A stretch of DNA of 64,000 bases. It comes from JBOFCO01 sp051646105. GTDB taxonomy: Bacteria; Pseudomonadota; Alphaproteobacteria; Rhodobacterales; Rhodobacteraceae. The notes under the pieces were generated by a model. The model worked only from the letters and a program-made list of their open reading frames with translations, was not told where the DNA came from and searched no databases. The stretch spans positions 16,531 through 80,530 of the forward strand of contig JBOFCO010000095.1 of the NCBI GenBank assembly GCA_051646105.1, given 5' to 3'. Position 1 is the stretch's first letter. Each line of letters starts with the position of its first letter. The translations under genes were made by a program, and so were the position numbers. This document shows, in pieces, positions 25,501 through 33,672 of the stretch.

Positions 25501-25921
25501 CGCCGCCGTGGCCGCGCTGGGAGGCACGGCTCCCGCGCTCTATCACATTGATGCTACCCGCCCCGATGCCCCCCGCGCCCGCGCGCTGGCCGAGGAAATC
25601 GCCCGCGTCACCCGTGCCCGCGCCGCCAATCCCGACTGGGCCAGCGGCATGATGCGCCACGGCTTTCGCGGCGCGGCGGAAATCGCCGCGACGCTCGATC
25701 ATCTGGCGGCGTTTGCCCATCTGACGCGCGCGGTGCCGCCGCATCTGTTCGACCTGTATCACGAGGCGACGCTGGGCCGCGACGATCTGGTGGCATTCAT
25801 GCAGCAGGCGAGCCCGGAAGCGCTTCAGGCGATGCGCGACCGCTTCGCCGCGCTGCGGGATGCGGGGCTGTGGATCACGCGGCGCAATTCCATAGCGGCG
25901 GCGATGGGGGCCAGGGCATGA
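22559..25921 (+). CDS. cobN: Cobaltochelatase large subunit CobN
   Basis: Large subunit (1120 residues) of the ATP-dependent chelatase that puts cobalt into hydrogenobyrinic acid a,c-diamide, acting with CobS and CobT, which are not in the window. Start is GTG at 22559, five bases after cobW, giving HVVFRESHGLEETETP. Conserved blocks include HIGAHGTLEWLPGKSVALS, YPFIVNDPGEAAQAKRR and VDLWGSATMRTAGEEFAMAL. Residues of about 418-459 (PPPHPSPTRGQGG ... IPPPCGEGLGVGG) are the translation of a palindromic DNA element inserted in frame and are not part of the enzyme as I know it. The gene overlaps cobG by four bases. Confidence 0.95.
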   Translation: MHVVFRESHGLEETETPFDPGQSPADLIVLSFSDSDLGAFAAGWHRAKAADSPLPSVRLQNLVALKHPISVDTYLESTLSGAKAVLIRLIGGESYWPYGLASVQDICRRRGIALAVLPADGREDARLDALSTLPLSTLRQLAALCDAGGAVAAQTALAQLALAAGLYAGPVRGEKSVPDCGWYDPARGVIAAPDRDDTRPLAVVTFYRSYLTAADTGPVDALIHALRESGFAAFGLFAPSLKGKAAEWVGQALAAHPPAAIVNATAFSAKGHDGSSPLDTAGCPVFQVALSTARRRDWAAAERGLSPADLAMHVVLPEVDGRIFAGVVSFKAPTPRDPDLQFSRFVHRAEPDRVAAVADRVAAWHRLTTTSKAERRLALVLSTYPGKGWNLAHAVGLDALASAKVMLERLTGEGYARAAPPPHPSPTRGQGGAFSGIRAPVETHTIPPPCGEGLGVGGLASLEHALQAETLHWPLDAYLNALNTLPKTLRQTLNAAWGNPADDPACRDGAFRFPAVRCGETLVALQPERGEVQTRADSYHDLSRTPRHSYVAFYLWLRAQGLHALVHIGAHGTLEWLPGKSVALSADCWPEALTGPTPVIYPFIVNDPGEAAQAKRRIGAVTLGHLPPPLVASATPDGLAALERLLDEYSTADGLDPARRGRLIAAIRAEAQAAGVEADLALPADAGAAEAITRIDRFVCDLKESRFGDGLHIWGNGAGEWEGFLAALDGRRVPAGPAGSPWRGRADVLPTGRNLYSVDPRAVPSRAAHAQGVKLAEELLRRHLQDHGDWPRGLVVDLWGSATMRTAGEEFAMALHLAGLAPVWDAGSDRVSGVEVLPLALLGRPRTDVTLRVSGLFRDVFPGLAQLFETGAAALATRDEAAEDNPYLAATPRVFGPKPGLYGLGVGETLEEYSDAGRKAAGEAWLKGSEWAIDAKGDARQDRAALEARVLAADAFAHVQDLAESDLLLASDYAAHEGGFAAAVAALGGTAPALYHIDATRPDAPRARALAEEIARVTRARAANPDWASGMMRHGFRGAAEIAATLDHLAAFAHLTRAVPPHLFDLYHEATLGRDDLVAFMQQASPEALQAMRDRFAALRDAGLWITRRNSIAAAMGARA
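23811..23936. repeat. Double-palindrome element inserted in frame in cobN
   Basis: About 126 bases (42 codons) bounded by CCCCCCACCCC on the left and its exact complement GGGGTGGGGGG on the right. Inside are two further hairpins, CCCTCCCCC-n-GGGGGCAGGGA and CCCTCCCCC-n-GGGGAGGGG. Composition differs sharply from the flanking coding sequence. The reading frame is kept across it. Confidence 0.75.
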
Positions 25922-27147
25922 ACGGGATCGCCGGCAAAGGGGGGCTGTCTGCCCCCCGCGGGGCCTCCGGCCCCTCCCCCCGAGGATATTTGGACCAGAC
26001 TGAAAGTGGGTTCGAAGTCAGGGGATGGTGTCCCGGCGCGCTCAGGCCCATGCTGTCGGGCGATGGCTGGGTGGTGCGCGTGCGGCCCCGGGGCGGGCGA
26101 TTGTCGCCAGCGCAGGCTGCCGGAATCGCGGACCTGGCCGGGCGGTTCGGCAACGGGCGGATCGACCTGTCGGCGCGGGCCAACCTTCAGATCCGTGGCG
26201 TGACGGAAGCGGGCCTTGAACCGCTGGTCACAGGATTGCGCGGGCTGGACCTGGTCGATGACAGCGCCGAGGCGGAGGCGCGGCGCAACATCGTTGTGAC
26301 GCCGTTTCACGCAGCGGGGGACGGGACCGAAGCCTTGTCGATGGCGCTGGAAACCGCGCTGTCTGGCGCCGCGGACCTGCCCGGAAAGTTCGGGTTTGCC
26401 ATCGATACCGGGGCTGAGCCGGTGCTTCGGGGGGCATCCGCCGATATCCGCATCGAACGGGTGGCGGGTGGACTGGTCTGCTATGCCGATGGTGCGCGGA
26501 CCGGCGCGGCGACAGGCACTGACGATGCGGTGACGGCGACGATGGACCTGGCGGAATGGTTCTTGGCATCGGGCGGGGTCGTCTCTGGCCGCGGGCGGAT
26601 GGCGGCGCTGATCGCTTCCGGCGTCGCGTTGCCGGAACGCTTCCGTGCGGTGCCGGTTGCAGATGGGGCTGTCACCCAGCCGGAACCCGGCCCCTGTGCG
26701 CAGGGCCAGCTTGTCGGCCTGTCCTTTGGCGCTACGGATGCGGCAACACTGGCCGCGCTGGCGAGGCTTGGCCCGATCCGGCTGACGCCCTGGCGGATGC
26801 TGCTGGTGGAAAGCGGCGCACCCATCGCGGTGCCGGGGGTTGTCACCCGGCGCGGCGATCCGCTGCTGCGCGTGTCGGCCTGCACCGGTGCGCCGGACTG
26901 TCCGCAGGGCAGGCAGCCCGTGCGCGATCTGGCCCGTGCGCTGGCGCAAGGCATACCTGCCGCCGACCTGCATGTTTCCGGCTGTGCCAAGGGCTGCGCC
27001 CATCCCGGCCCCGCCGCGCTGACCCTTGTCGGAACGTCGCAGGGCTTCGACCTTGTCCGCGACGGTCGGGCATGGGATAGCCCCGCGCAAACCGGCCTGC
27101 CTGCCGATCCCGCAATGCTTCTCGACCACCTCAACCGGACCACATGA
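25918..27147 (+). CDS. cobG: Precorrin-3B synthase
   Basis: Monooxygenase that converts precorrin-3A to precorrin-3B, the oxygen-dependent step that defines the aerobic B12 route. The 409-residue protein resembles nitrite/sulfite reductases and has the cluster ligands C-x5-C (ACTGAPDC) and C-x3-C (SGCAKGCAHP). The ATG overlaps the cobN stop as ATGA. Residues of about 7-30 (LSAPRGASGPSPRGYLDQTES region) are encoded by a dispersed repeat; the conserved protein begins at VRGWCPGALRPM. No other plausible start lies between the two, so the repeat is probably translated. Confidence 0.92.
   Translation: MNGIAGKGGLSAPRGASGPSPRGYLDQTESGFEVRGWCPGALRPMLSGDGWVVRVRPRGGRLSPAQAAGIADLAGRFGNGRIDLSARANLQIRGVTEAGLEPLVTGLRGLDLVDDSAEAEARRNIVVTPFHAAGDGTEALSMALETALSGAADLPGKFGFAIDTGAEPVLRGASADIRIERVAGGLVCYADGARTGAATGTDDAVTATMDLAEWFLASGGVVSGRGRMAALIASGVALPERFRAVPVADGAVTQPEPGPCAQGQLVGLSFGATDAATLAALARLGPIRLTPWRMLLVESGAPIAVPGVVTRRGDPLLRVSACTGAPDCPQGRQPVRDLARALAQGIPAADLHVSGCAKGCAHPGPAALTLVGTSQGFDLVRDGRAWDSPAQTGLPADPAMLLDHLNRTT
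25937..26009 (-). repeat. Dispersed repeat copy 5, inside the start of cobG
   Basis: AAGGGGGGCTGTCTGCCCCCC and CCCCTCCCCCCGAGGATATTTGGACC, then AGACTGAAAG: the reverse orientation of the family seen at 38814 and 45166. It lies 19 bases after the cobG start codon and keeps the frame open. Confidence 0.7.
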
Positions 27148-27776
27148 TGCCGCATCTTTACGAAACCGACGGGGCCGCGATTTATCGCCAGTCCTTCGCC
27201 ACCATAAGGGCAGAGGCCGATCTGACCGGCTTTGCGCGGGACGAGGAACAGGTGGTTGTGCGGATGATCCATGCCGCGGGGCTTGTCGGGCTGGAGACAG
27301 ATGTGCGCTTCACCCCGGGCATGGTTGCTGCTGCGCGGGCCGCACTGAATGGCGGGGCGCCGATCCTTTGCGACGCGCGCATGGTCAGCGAGGGCATCAC
27401 CCGCCCGCGCCTGCCCGCCGGGAATGCGGTGATCTGCACCTTGCACGATCCGCAGGTGGCGGACCTGGCGCGGCGCATGGGCAACACGCGATCCGCCGCC
27501 GCGCTGGAACTGTGGCGGCCGCATCTGGCGGGCGCGGTGGTGGCCATCGGCAATGCGCCCACCGCACTGTTCCATCTGCTGAACATGCTGGAAGACCCGG
27601 CCTGCCCGCGCCCTGCCGCCATCATCGGCTGCCCGGTGGGCTTTGTCGGCGCGGCGGAATCGAAGGCAGCGCTGATGGAAGCCCCGCCCTGCCCTTCGCT
27701 GATCGTCGAAGGCCGCCTTGGCGGTTCGGCGATCACCGTCGCCGCCGTCAACGCCATAGCGAGCACCGCCGAATGA
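27144..27776 (+). CDS. cobH: Precorrin-8X methylmutase
   Basis: Moves the methyl group from C-11 to C-12 of precorrin-8X to give hydrogenobyrinic acid. The 210-residue product has the family start (LYETDGAAIYRQSFATIRAEADL), the catalytic histidine in RMIHAAGL and the substrate-binding GNAPTALF and GCPVGFVGAAESK motifs. It overlaps cobG and cobI by four bases on either side, so translation is coupled. Length and motifs agree with CobH/CbiC. Confidence 0.95.
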   Translation: MMPHLYETDGAAIYRQSFATIRAEADLTGFARDEEQVVVRMIHAAGLVGLETDVRFTPGMVAAARAALNGGAPILCDARMVSEGITRPRLPAGNAVICTLHDPQVADLARRMGNTRSAAALELWRPHLAGAVVAIGNAPTALFHLLNMLEDPACPRPAAIIGCPVGFVGAAESKAALMEAPPCPSLIVEGRLGGSAITVAAVNAIASTAE

Positions 27777-28507
27777 CCGCAAACCCCAACGGCAAGGTGA
27801 TCTGCGTGGGCCTTGGCCCCGGCGACCCCGAACTGATGTCGGTTCGGGCCGACCGGTTGATCCGCTCGGCCGCCCATGTCGCCTATTTCCGCAAGGCGGG
27901 GCGGCGCGGGCAGGCACGGGCGATTGTCGAAGGGATGCTGGCACCGGGCGTTGTCGAATATCCCATGGAATACCCGGTGACGACGGAAATTCCGCTTGCC
28001 GATCCGGCCTATAACGCCGCGCTTTCGACCTTTTATGCCGACTGGGCCGACCGGCTGGCGGCACTGGCGGAAACCGGCGATGTGCTGGTGCTGTGCGAGG
28101 GCGATCCGTTTTTCTATGGCTCGTTCATGCATATGCATTCCCGCCTGTCAGGCCGAGTCCCGGTTGAGGTGGTGCCGGGCATTACCGGCATGTCGGGCTG
28201 CTGGACGGCGACGGGCCTGCCGATCACCTGGGGCGACGATGTGCTGACCGTGTTGACCGGCACCCTGCCGGAAGCAGAACTGGCGCGGCGCATGGCGGGA
28301 ACGGATGCGCTGGTTGTGATGAAGACCGGGCGCAACATTCCGAAAATCCGCGCGGCGCTGGAACAGGCGGGGCGGCTGGATGCGGCCTGGCTGGTCGAAC
28401 GCGGCACGATGAAGGGGGAGCGCGTGGTGCGGCTGGCCGAGGCCGGGCCGGAGGTGACCCCCTATTTCGCCATCGTGCTGGTCCATGGCAACGGGCGGCG
28501 GCCATGA
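27773..28507 (+). CDS. cobI: Precorrin-2 C20-methyltransferase
   Basis: SAM-dependent methylation of precorrin-2 at C-20, giving precorrin-3A. The 244-residue tetrapyrrole methylase has the family start GKVICVGLGPGDPELMSVRA, the LCEGDPFFYGSF motif and VPGITGMSGCW. The ATG overlaps the cobH stop as ATGA, and its own stop overlaps cobJ in the same way. Distinguished from the other methylases here by the YFRKAGRRGQARAIVEG segment and the YPMEYPVTTEI segment typical of CobI/CbiL. Confidence 0.94.
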   Translation: MTANPNGKVICVGLGPGDPELMSVRADRLIRSAAHVAYFRKAGRRGQARAIVEGMLAPGVVEYPMEYPVTTEIPLADPAYNAALSTFYADWADRLAALAETGDVLVLCEGDPFFYGSFMHMHSRLSGRVPVEVVPGITGMSGCWTATGLPITWGDDVLTVLTGTLPEAELARRMAGTDALVVMKTGRNIPKIRAALEQAGRLDAAWLVERGTMKGERVVRLAEAGPEVTPYFAIVLVHGNGRRP

Positions 28508-29244
28508 GCGGCTGGGTGGCGGTGGTGGGCCTTGGGCCGGGACGTGCCGATCTGGTAACGCCAGAGGTTACGAAGACCGTCGCGGAAGCCACCGATATTC
28601 TTGGGTATTTCCCCTATGTCGACCGAATCCCTGCCCGCGCGGGTCTGGTGAAGCACGGCTCCGACAACCGCGAGGAACTGGCCCGCGCCAGCCATGCCCT
28701 GCAACTGGCGGCAAAGGGTCGGCAAGCGGTGATCGTGTCGTCGGGCGATCCCGGCGTGTTTGCCATGGCTTCGGCCCTGTTCGAGGCGATGGAGGCCGAT
28801 CCGGCATTTCAGGCTGTGGAGGTGCGCATCCTGCCCGGCATTACCGCCATGCTGGCGGCGGCGGCGGCGGCGGGTGCGCCGCTGGGGCATGATTTCTGCG
28901 CGATCAACCTGAGCGACAACCTGAAACCGTTTGAAATGATTGAAAAGCGCGTGGCGCTGGCCCTGCAAGCCGATTTTGCCATGGCCTTCTACAATCCCCG
29001 TTCGAAAAGCCGCCCGCACCAGTTCGGGCACATTCTGGATGTGATCCGCACCCACGCAGAGCCGGGACGGCTGGTCACATTTGCCCGCGCCGTTTCGACA
29101 CCGGAAGAACGCATCCTGACCGTTCCCCTATCGGAGGCGACAGAGGATATGGCCGACATGCGGACACTGGTCATCGTCGGCTCGTCGCAGACACGGCGGG
29201 TGGGGAAATGGGTTTACACCCCGCGCAGTGCAGGCGGGGTGTGA
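28504..29244 (+). CDS. cobJ: Precorrin-3B C17-methyltransferase
   Basis: Methylates C-17 and contracts the ring of precorrin-3B to give precorrin-4. The 246-residue tetrapyrrole methylase shows VVGLGPGRADLVTPE, DILGYFPYVDRI, SSGDPGVFAMASA, LPGITAMLAAAAAAGAPLGHDF and the CobJ-typical FYNPRSKSRP. It is the last gene of the first plus-strand run; its final 31 bases overlap the end of the reversed cobK gene. Confidence 0.95.
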   Translation: MSGWVAVVGLGPGRADLVTPEVTKTVAEATDILGYFPYVDRIPARAGLVKHGSDNREELARASHALQLAAKGRQAVIVSSGDPGVFAMASALFEAMEADPAFQAVEVRILPGITAMLAAAAAAGAPLGHDFCAINLSDNLKPFEMIEKRVALALQADFAMAFYNPRSKSRPHQFGHILDVIRTHAEPGRLVTFARAVSTPEERILTVPLSEATEDMADMRTLVIVGSSQTRRVGKWVYTPRSAGGV

Positions 29245-29966
29245 TGCAACCAACCCATCACGCTTTCCACGCTATCGAGCACCATGCGCGGCGGCAGTGC
29301 AGGCCGGTCGATCAGGATTACCGGCAGGCGCAAAGCTCGCGCCGCCGCGATCTTGGCCGCGCCGCCCGCACCGCCCGCATTTTTGGCGACAAGATGGGTG
29401 ATGCGATGCGCCTGCATCAGGGCAAGATCGTCCGCAGCCGCAAAGGGGCCACGCGCCACGATGACATGCGCATCCGGCAGCGGCAGTGCGCCCTGCGGCG
29501 TATCGACGAAACGCAACAGGTAATGGTGCTGCGGGCGCGTGGCAAAGGCGCCGACATGCTGCTTGCCGATGGCCAGAAAAACCCGCGCAGGTTCCTCGGG
29601 CAGAGCGGACGCAGCGGCGGGAATGTCGGCTACCCGCGTCCAGCCGTCGCCCGGTTCCGGTTGCCATGCCGGGCGTTCGAAGGCCGCCAGCGGCGTGCCG
29701 GTCTGCCCGCAGGCAGCGATGGCGTTCGCGCTGATTGTGGCGGCAAAAGGGTGTGTGGCATCAATGACATGGCTGACGCCGTTCATACGAATGAAATCCG
29801 CCAGTCCGCCTGCCCCGCCGAAGCCGCCGACGCGCGTCCGCAGCGGTTGCGAACGGGGCGCATCGGTGCGCCCGGCATAAGAATAGATCGCGGCGATCCC
29901 GGCATCTGCCAGCGCCTGCGCCAGCGCGCCGGCCTCTGTCGTGCCGCCCAGCAGCAGAACCGTCAT
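29214..29966 (-). CDS. cobK: Precorrin-6A reductase
   Basis: NADPH-dependent reduction of precorrin-6A to precorrin-6B (dihydro form). The 250-residue CobK/CbiJ protein begins MTVLLLGGTTEAGALAQAL, with the nucleotide-binding GGTTEA, and contains DATHPFAATIS and HLVAKNAGGAGGAAKI. Start at ATG 29966 (or 29969), behind AAAGGGG. It is the only gene of the plus-strand cob cluster in reverse orientation, overlapping the end of cobJ by 31 bases and divergent from cobL across 70 bases. Confidence 0.93.
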   Translation of the reverse strand: MTVLLLGGTTEAGALAQALADAGIAAIYSYAGRTDAPRSQPLRTRVGGFGGAGGLADFIRMNGVSHVIDATHPFAATISANAIAACGQTGTPLAAFERPAWQPEPGDGWTRVADIPAAASALPEEPARVFLAIGKQHVGAFATRPQHHYLLRFVDTPQGALPLPDAHVIVARGPFAAADDLALMQAHRITHLVAKNAGGAGGAAKIAAARALRLPVILIDRPALPPRMVLDSVESVMGWLHHTPPALRGV

Positions 29967-30036
29967 CATGTGCCCCTTTCCGGCCCGACCATGCCCCGGC
30001 AGGTCACGGAAACACAACCCGGCAAAGGAGAGCGCC

Positions 30037-31236
30037 ATGGCTGAACGCTGGCTGACGGTGATCGGCATGGGAGAGGACGGTCCGACCGGCCTGTCGGACA
30101 TCGCCCGCGCCGAAATCGCAAAGGCGGAACTGGTTTTTGCCGCACCGCGCCATCACGCGATCGCCGGAACGCCTGTCGACAAGGCGCGCGACTGGCCGGT
30201 GCCTTTTGATGTCGCACCGTTGCTTGAACAACGCGGGCGGCAAACTGTGGTGCTGGCCTCTGGCGACCCGTTCTGGTTCGGCGCGGGCGGCAGTCTGGCA
30301 CAGCATCTGGCGGACGAGGAATGGGAGATCATCCCCGCGCCTTCGACCTTTTCGCTGGCCGCCGCGCGCATGGGCTGGCGGATCGAGGAGACCGCCTGTC
30401 ACGGGCTTCACGCCGCACCTTTCGCGCGCCTGCGCCCGGACCTTGCCAATGGCGCGCAGCTGATCGTTCTGGTTCGTGACGGGGCCGCTGTAAGCGCGCT
30501 TGCCAAATATCTGACCGATAACGGTTTTGGCAATTCGTGGCTGTGGGTGATGGAAGCATTGGGCGGCCCCCGCGAACGCATCCGCGACATGGCGGCCAAA
30601 ACCTATGCGCTGGCAGATGTGGCCCATCCCGTAACCGTGGCGGTAGAGGCAGAGGCAGACGGCCCCAATGCGGGCCTGTCGCGTGCGAACGGCCTGCCAG
30701 ACAACCTGTTCGCCCATGACGGCCAGATCACCCGCGCCGCCGTGCGGGCGCTGACACTTGCGGCGCTGGCCCCCCGGCCCGGCGATGTGCTGTGGGACAT
30801 CGGCGCGGGTTCGGGTTCGGTTTCGGTCGAATTCCTGCTGTCGGCGCCGCGCACCCGCACCTTTGCGCTGGAACCGAAAGCCACCCGCGCCGCCAACATC
30901 CGCACCAACAGCGCCGCCTTCGGACTGGAGGATCGCCTGCATCTGATCGAATCCGGCGCACCCGACGGGCTGGCGGGCCTGCCCGACCCGCAAGCGGTTT
31001 TCCTTGGCGGCGGCGGGTCGGATGAGGTGCTGGAAGTGCTGTGGGCGCGGCTTAGACCCGGCACGCGGATCGTCGCCAACGCCGTCACGCTGGAAACGGA
31101 GGCGATGTATATCCGCTGGCAGGCGGCCAAGGGCGGCAGTCTGCTGCGCTTCGATCTGGCGGAAGCGGCCCCCTTGGGGCAGTTCCGGGGCTGGCGGGCA
31201 AATTATCCGGTCGTGCAATGGTCGGTGGTGCGATGA
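30037..31236 (+). CDS. cobL: Bifunctional precorrin-6B C5,15-methyltransferase/decarboxylase
   Basis: A 399-residue fusion of CbiE and CbiT. The N-terminal half (1-200) is a tetrapyrrole methylase (WLTVIGMGEDGPTGLSDIARAEI, VVLASGDPFWFGAG). The C-terminal half is a class I SAM methyltransferase with DVLWDIGAGSGSVSVEFLL as SAM loop, carrying out C-15 methylation and decarboxylation. The ATG follows AAAGGAG. It starts the second run of plus-strand cob genes and has no riboswitch in its 70-base upstream gap. Its stop overlaps cobE. Confidence 0.95.
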   Translation: MAERWLTVIGMGEDGPTGLSDIARAEIAKAELVFAAPRHHAIAGTPVDKARDWPVPFDVAPLLEQRGRQTVVLASGDPFWFGAGGSLAQHLADEEWEIIPAPSTFSLAAARMGWRIEETACHGLHAAPFARLRPDLANGAQLIVLVRDGAAVSALAKYLTDNGFGNSWLWVMEALGGPRERIRDMAAKTYALADVAHPVTVAVEAEADGPNAGLSRANGLPDNLFAHDGQITRAAVRALTLAALAPRPGDVLWDIGAGSGSVSVEFLLSAPRTRTFALEPKATRAANIRTNSAAFGLEDRLHLIESGAPDGLAGLPDPQAVFLGGGGSDEVLEVLWARLRPGTRIVANAVTLETEAMYIRWQAAKGGSLLRFDLAEAAPLGQFRGWRANYPVVQWSVVR

Positions 31237-31595
31237 AACGGGTCGCGGGCATCGGTTTCCGCAAGGGCGCTTCGGCGCAATCTATCCTCTCGGCTCTGCT
31301 GCTGGCGGGGGGCAGGCCCGATATGCTGGCCACCCCCGCCGACAAGGCTGATGAACCGGGGTTGGTGGAGGCCGCAACCCGCCTTGGCCTGCCGGTGATC
31401 GCCGTTGCGGTCGACGATCTGCCCCGTGTGGATACCCTGACGCATTCGCCCCGTGTGGCCGCCATGCGCGGCACCGGATCGGTGGCAGAGGCCTGCGCGC
31501 TGCTGGCCGCCGGTCCGGGCGCGCGGCTTCTGGCCCCGCGCGTCGTGTCGCCCTGCCGTCAGGCCACCGCAGCACTGGCAGAGGTGTTGCCATGA
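31233..31595 (+). CDS. cobE: CobE / CbiG C-terminal-domain protein
   Basis: A 120-residue protein matching CobE, the stand-alone form of the CbiG C-terminal domain. The family start (KRVAGIGFRKGASAQSILSALLLAGG), a central THSPRV and the GTGSVAEACAL segment are present. CobE is required in aerobic B12 synthesis in Pseudomonas, but its exact step is not settled. The ATG overlaps cobL by four bases and the stop overlaps cobM, so it is fully embedded in the operon. Confidence 0.9.
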   Translation: MKRVAGIGFRKGASAQSILSALLLAGGRPDMLATPADKADEPGLVEAATRLGLPVIAVAVDDLPRVDTLTHSPRVAAMRGTGSVAEACALLAAGPGARLLAPRVVSPCRQATAALAEVLP

Positions 31596-32368
31596 CCGTC
31601 CATTTCATCGGTGCAGGCCCCGGTGCCGCCGATCTGCTGACACTGCGCGGTCGCGACCTGATCGCGGCCTGCCCCGTCTGCCTATATGCCGGGTCGCTGG
31701 TGCCGCAGGCAATGCTGGCGCATTGCCCGCCGGGCGCAAGGATCGTAAACACCGCGCCGCTGTCGCTGGACGCGATCATCGCCGAAATCGCCGCCGCCCA
31801 TGCGGCGGGGCAGGACGTGGCGCGGCTGCATTCGGGCGATCTTTCGGTGTGGTCGGCGATGGGCGAACAGTTGCGCCGCCTGCGAGATCTGGGGATCCCC
31901 TATGATGTGACGCCCGGCGTGCCCGCCTTTGCCGCTGCGGCTGCTGCTCTGGGCGCGGAGCTGACGCTGCCCGGTCTGGTGCAGTCGGTGGTGCTGACCC
32001 GTACGCCGGGCCGCGCCAGCACCATGCCTGAACGGGAAACGCTGGCCGCATTCGCCGCCACCGGGGCGACATTGGCGATTCATCTGTCGATTCATGGGCT
32101 TGCGGATGTTCTTGCGGAACTGGTCCCGCATTACGGGGCGGATTGTCCCGTTGCCGTCGTCTGGCGGGCAAGCTGGCCCGACCAGCGGGTGATCCGGGCC
32201 ACTCTGGGCAGCCTTGATTCAGGTCTTGGGCCGGAACTAGAGCGAACCGCGCTGATTCTTGTCGGGCGTGCGTTGGGGCAAGCCGGGTTCGAGGACAGCC
32301 GCCTTTACGCCGCCGATTACGACCGCCGCTATCGCCCCGTGGGCACCGATCCCCGGTTCCCGGAATGA
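31592..32368 (+). CDS. cobM: Precorrin-4 C11-methyltransferase
   Basis: Methylates C-11 of precorrin-4 to precorrin-5. The 258-residue tetrapyrrole methylase has VHFIGAGPGAADLLTLRG, CLYAGSLVPQAML, RLHSGDLSVWSAMGEQ and the TRTPGRASTMPERE segment typical of CobM/CbiF. It overlaps cobE and cobB by four bases each. The assignment against the related CobA, CobI and CobJ rests on these segments. Confidence 0.95.
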   Translation: MTVHFIGAGPGAADLLTLRGRDLIAACPVCLYAGSLVPQAMLAHCPPGARIVNTAPLSLDAIIAEIAAAHAAGQDVARLHSGDLSVWSAMGEQLRRLRDLGIPYDVTPGVPAFAAAAAALGAELTLPGLVQSVVLTRTPGRASTMPERETLAAFAATGATLAIHLSIHGLADVLAELVPHYGADCPVAVVWRASWPDQRVIRATLGSLDSGLGPELERTALILVGRALGQAGFEDSRLYAADYDRRYRPVGTDPRFPE

Positions 32369-33672
32369 CGCCGGGCCTGCTGATCGCCGCCCCGGCCTCT
32401 GGCAGCGGCAAGACGACGGTGACTCTGGGCCTGCTGACGGCGTTCCGCGCGCAGGGGCTTTCAGTGCAGCCCTTTAAATGCGGACCGGATTACATCGACC
32501 CGGCCTTTCACACCGCCGCGTCGGGGCGCGCATCGTTCAATCTGGACAGTTGGGCGATGCCGCGGGGCCGGATCGCGGCGCTGGTGGCGCAGGCGGCGGG
32601 GGCCGATCTGGTGATCGCCGAAGGCGCGATGGGGCTGTTTGATGGCGTGGCACAGCCGGGGGAAACTGGCAGCGGGGCCAGCGCCGACATCGCAGCACTG
32701 CTGAGTTGGCCGGTGGTGCTGGTCATCGACGCTTCCGGCCAGGCGCAGTCGGCGGGGGCCGTCGCCCTGGGGTTCGCCCGCTTCCGCCCGGATGTGCAGG
32801 TGGCAGGGGTGATCCTGAACCGCACCGCCTCCCCCCGGCACGCGGCGATGGCGCGGGCAGGCGTGGAGACGACGGGGTTGAGGGTGTTCGGTGCCCTGCC
32901 CCGCAATACCGGCATCGCGCTGCCCGAGCGGCATCTTGGCCTTGTGCAGGCGGGGGAAATGGCGGGGCTTGATGCCTTCCTGAAGGCAGCGGGCGATTTC
33001 GTTGCCACACATCTTGACCTTGCGGCTTTGCGATCTGCGGCAAAAACCGGCATGCTGCCCGCTGTCGATCATCTGCGCGCAACCCCGCCCGGCCAGCGCA
33101 TCGCGCTGGCACAGGATGCCGCGTTCAGCTTCATCTACCCGCATCTGCTGGCCGACTGGAGGGCACAGGGCGCGGAAATCCTGCCGTTCTCCCCCCTTGC
33201 CGATCAGGGGCCGGATAGCAGCGCGGATTGCTGCTGGCTGCCGGGAGGATATCCGGAACTGCATGGCGGCACCCTTGCTGCGGCCACGAATTTCAAAAGC
33301 CGGATCAAAACCTTTGCCGCCGCGCGTCCTGTGCATGGCGAATGCGGGGGATATATGGCCATGGGAACCGCCCTGATCGACAAGGACGGCGCCCGGCACG
33401 AAATGGCCGGGCTGCTGGGACTTGTCACCAGCTTTGCCACCCGCCGCCTGCATCTGGGTTATCGCAGCGCCACGCTTGCCGCCCCGATCCCCGGCCTTGC
33501 GACGGGCACAAGGCTGCGCGGCCATGAGTTCCACTATTCGACGGTGCTTGACCAACCCGACGAACCGCTGGCACAGGTGACGGATGCTGGCGACGCGCCT
33601 GTTGCCGAGACGGGATCGCGGCGCGGGCTGGCCACAGGCAGCTATTTCCATCTGATCGGACCCGCCGCATGA
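32365..33672 (+). CDS. cobB: Hydrogenobyrinic acid a,c-diamide synthase
   Basis: Uses glutamine and ATP to amidate the a and c side chains of hydrogenobyrinic acid before cobalt insertion. The 435-residue protein has an N-terminal P-loop APASGSGKTTVTLG, FKCGPDYIDPAFH and a glutaminase domain with the nucleophile in VHGECGGYMAMG. The late GHEFHYS histidine fits the triad-type glutaminase. It overlaps cobM and cobA by four bases. Confidence 0.95.
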   Translation: MTPGLLIAAPASGSGKTTVTLGLLTAFRAQGLSVQPFKCGPDYIDPAFHTAASGRASFNLDSWAMPRGRIAALVAQAAGADLVIAEGAMGLFDGVAQPGETGSGASADIAALLSWPVVLVIDASGQAQSAGAVALGFARFRPDVQVAGVILNRTASPRHAAMARAGVETTGLRVFGALPRNTGIALPERHLGLVQAGEMAGLDAFLKAAGDFVATHLDLAALRSAAKTGMLPAVDHLRATPPGQRIALAQDAAFSFIYPHLLADWRAQGAEILPFSPLADQGPDSSADCCWLPGGYPELHGGTLAAATNFKSRIKTFAAARPVHGECGGYMAMGTALIDKDGARHEMAGLLGLVTSFATRRLHLGYRSATLAAPIPGLATGTRLRGHEFHYSTVLDQPDEPLAQVTDAGDAPVAETGSRRGLATGSYFHLIGPAA

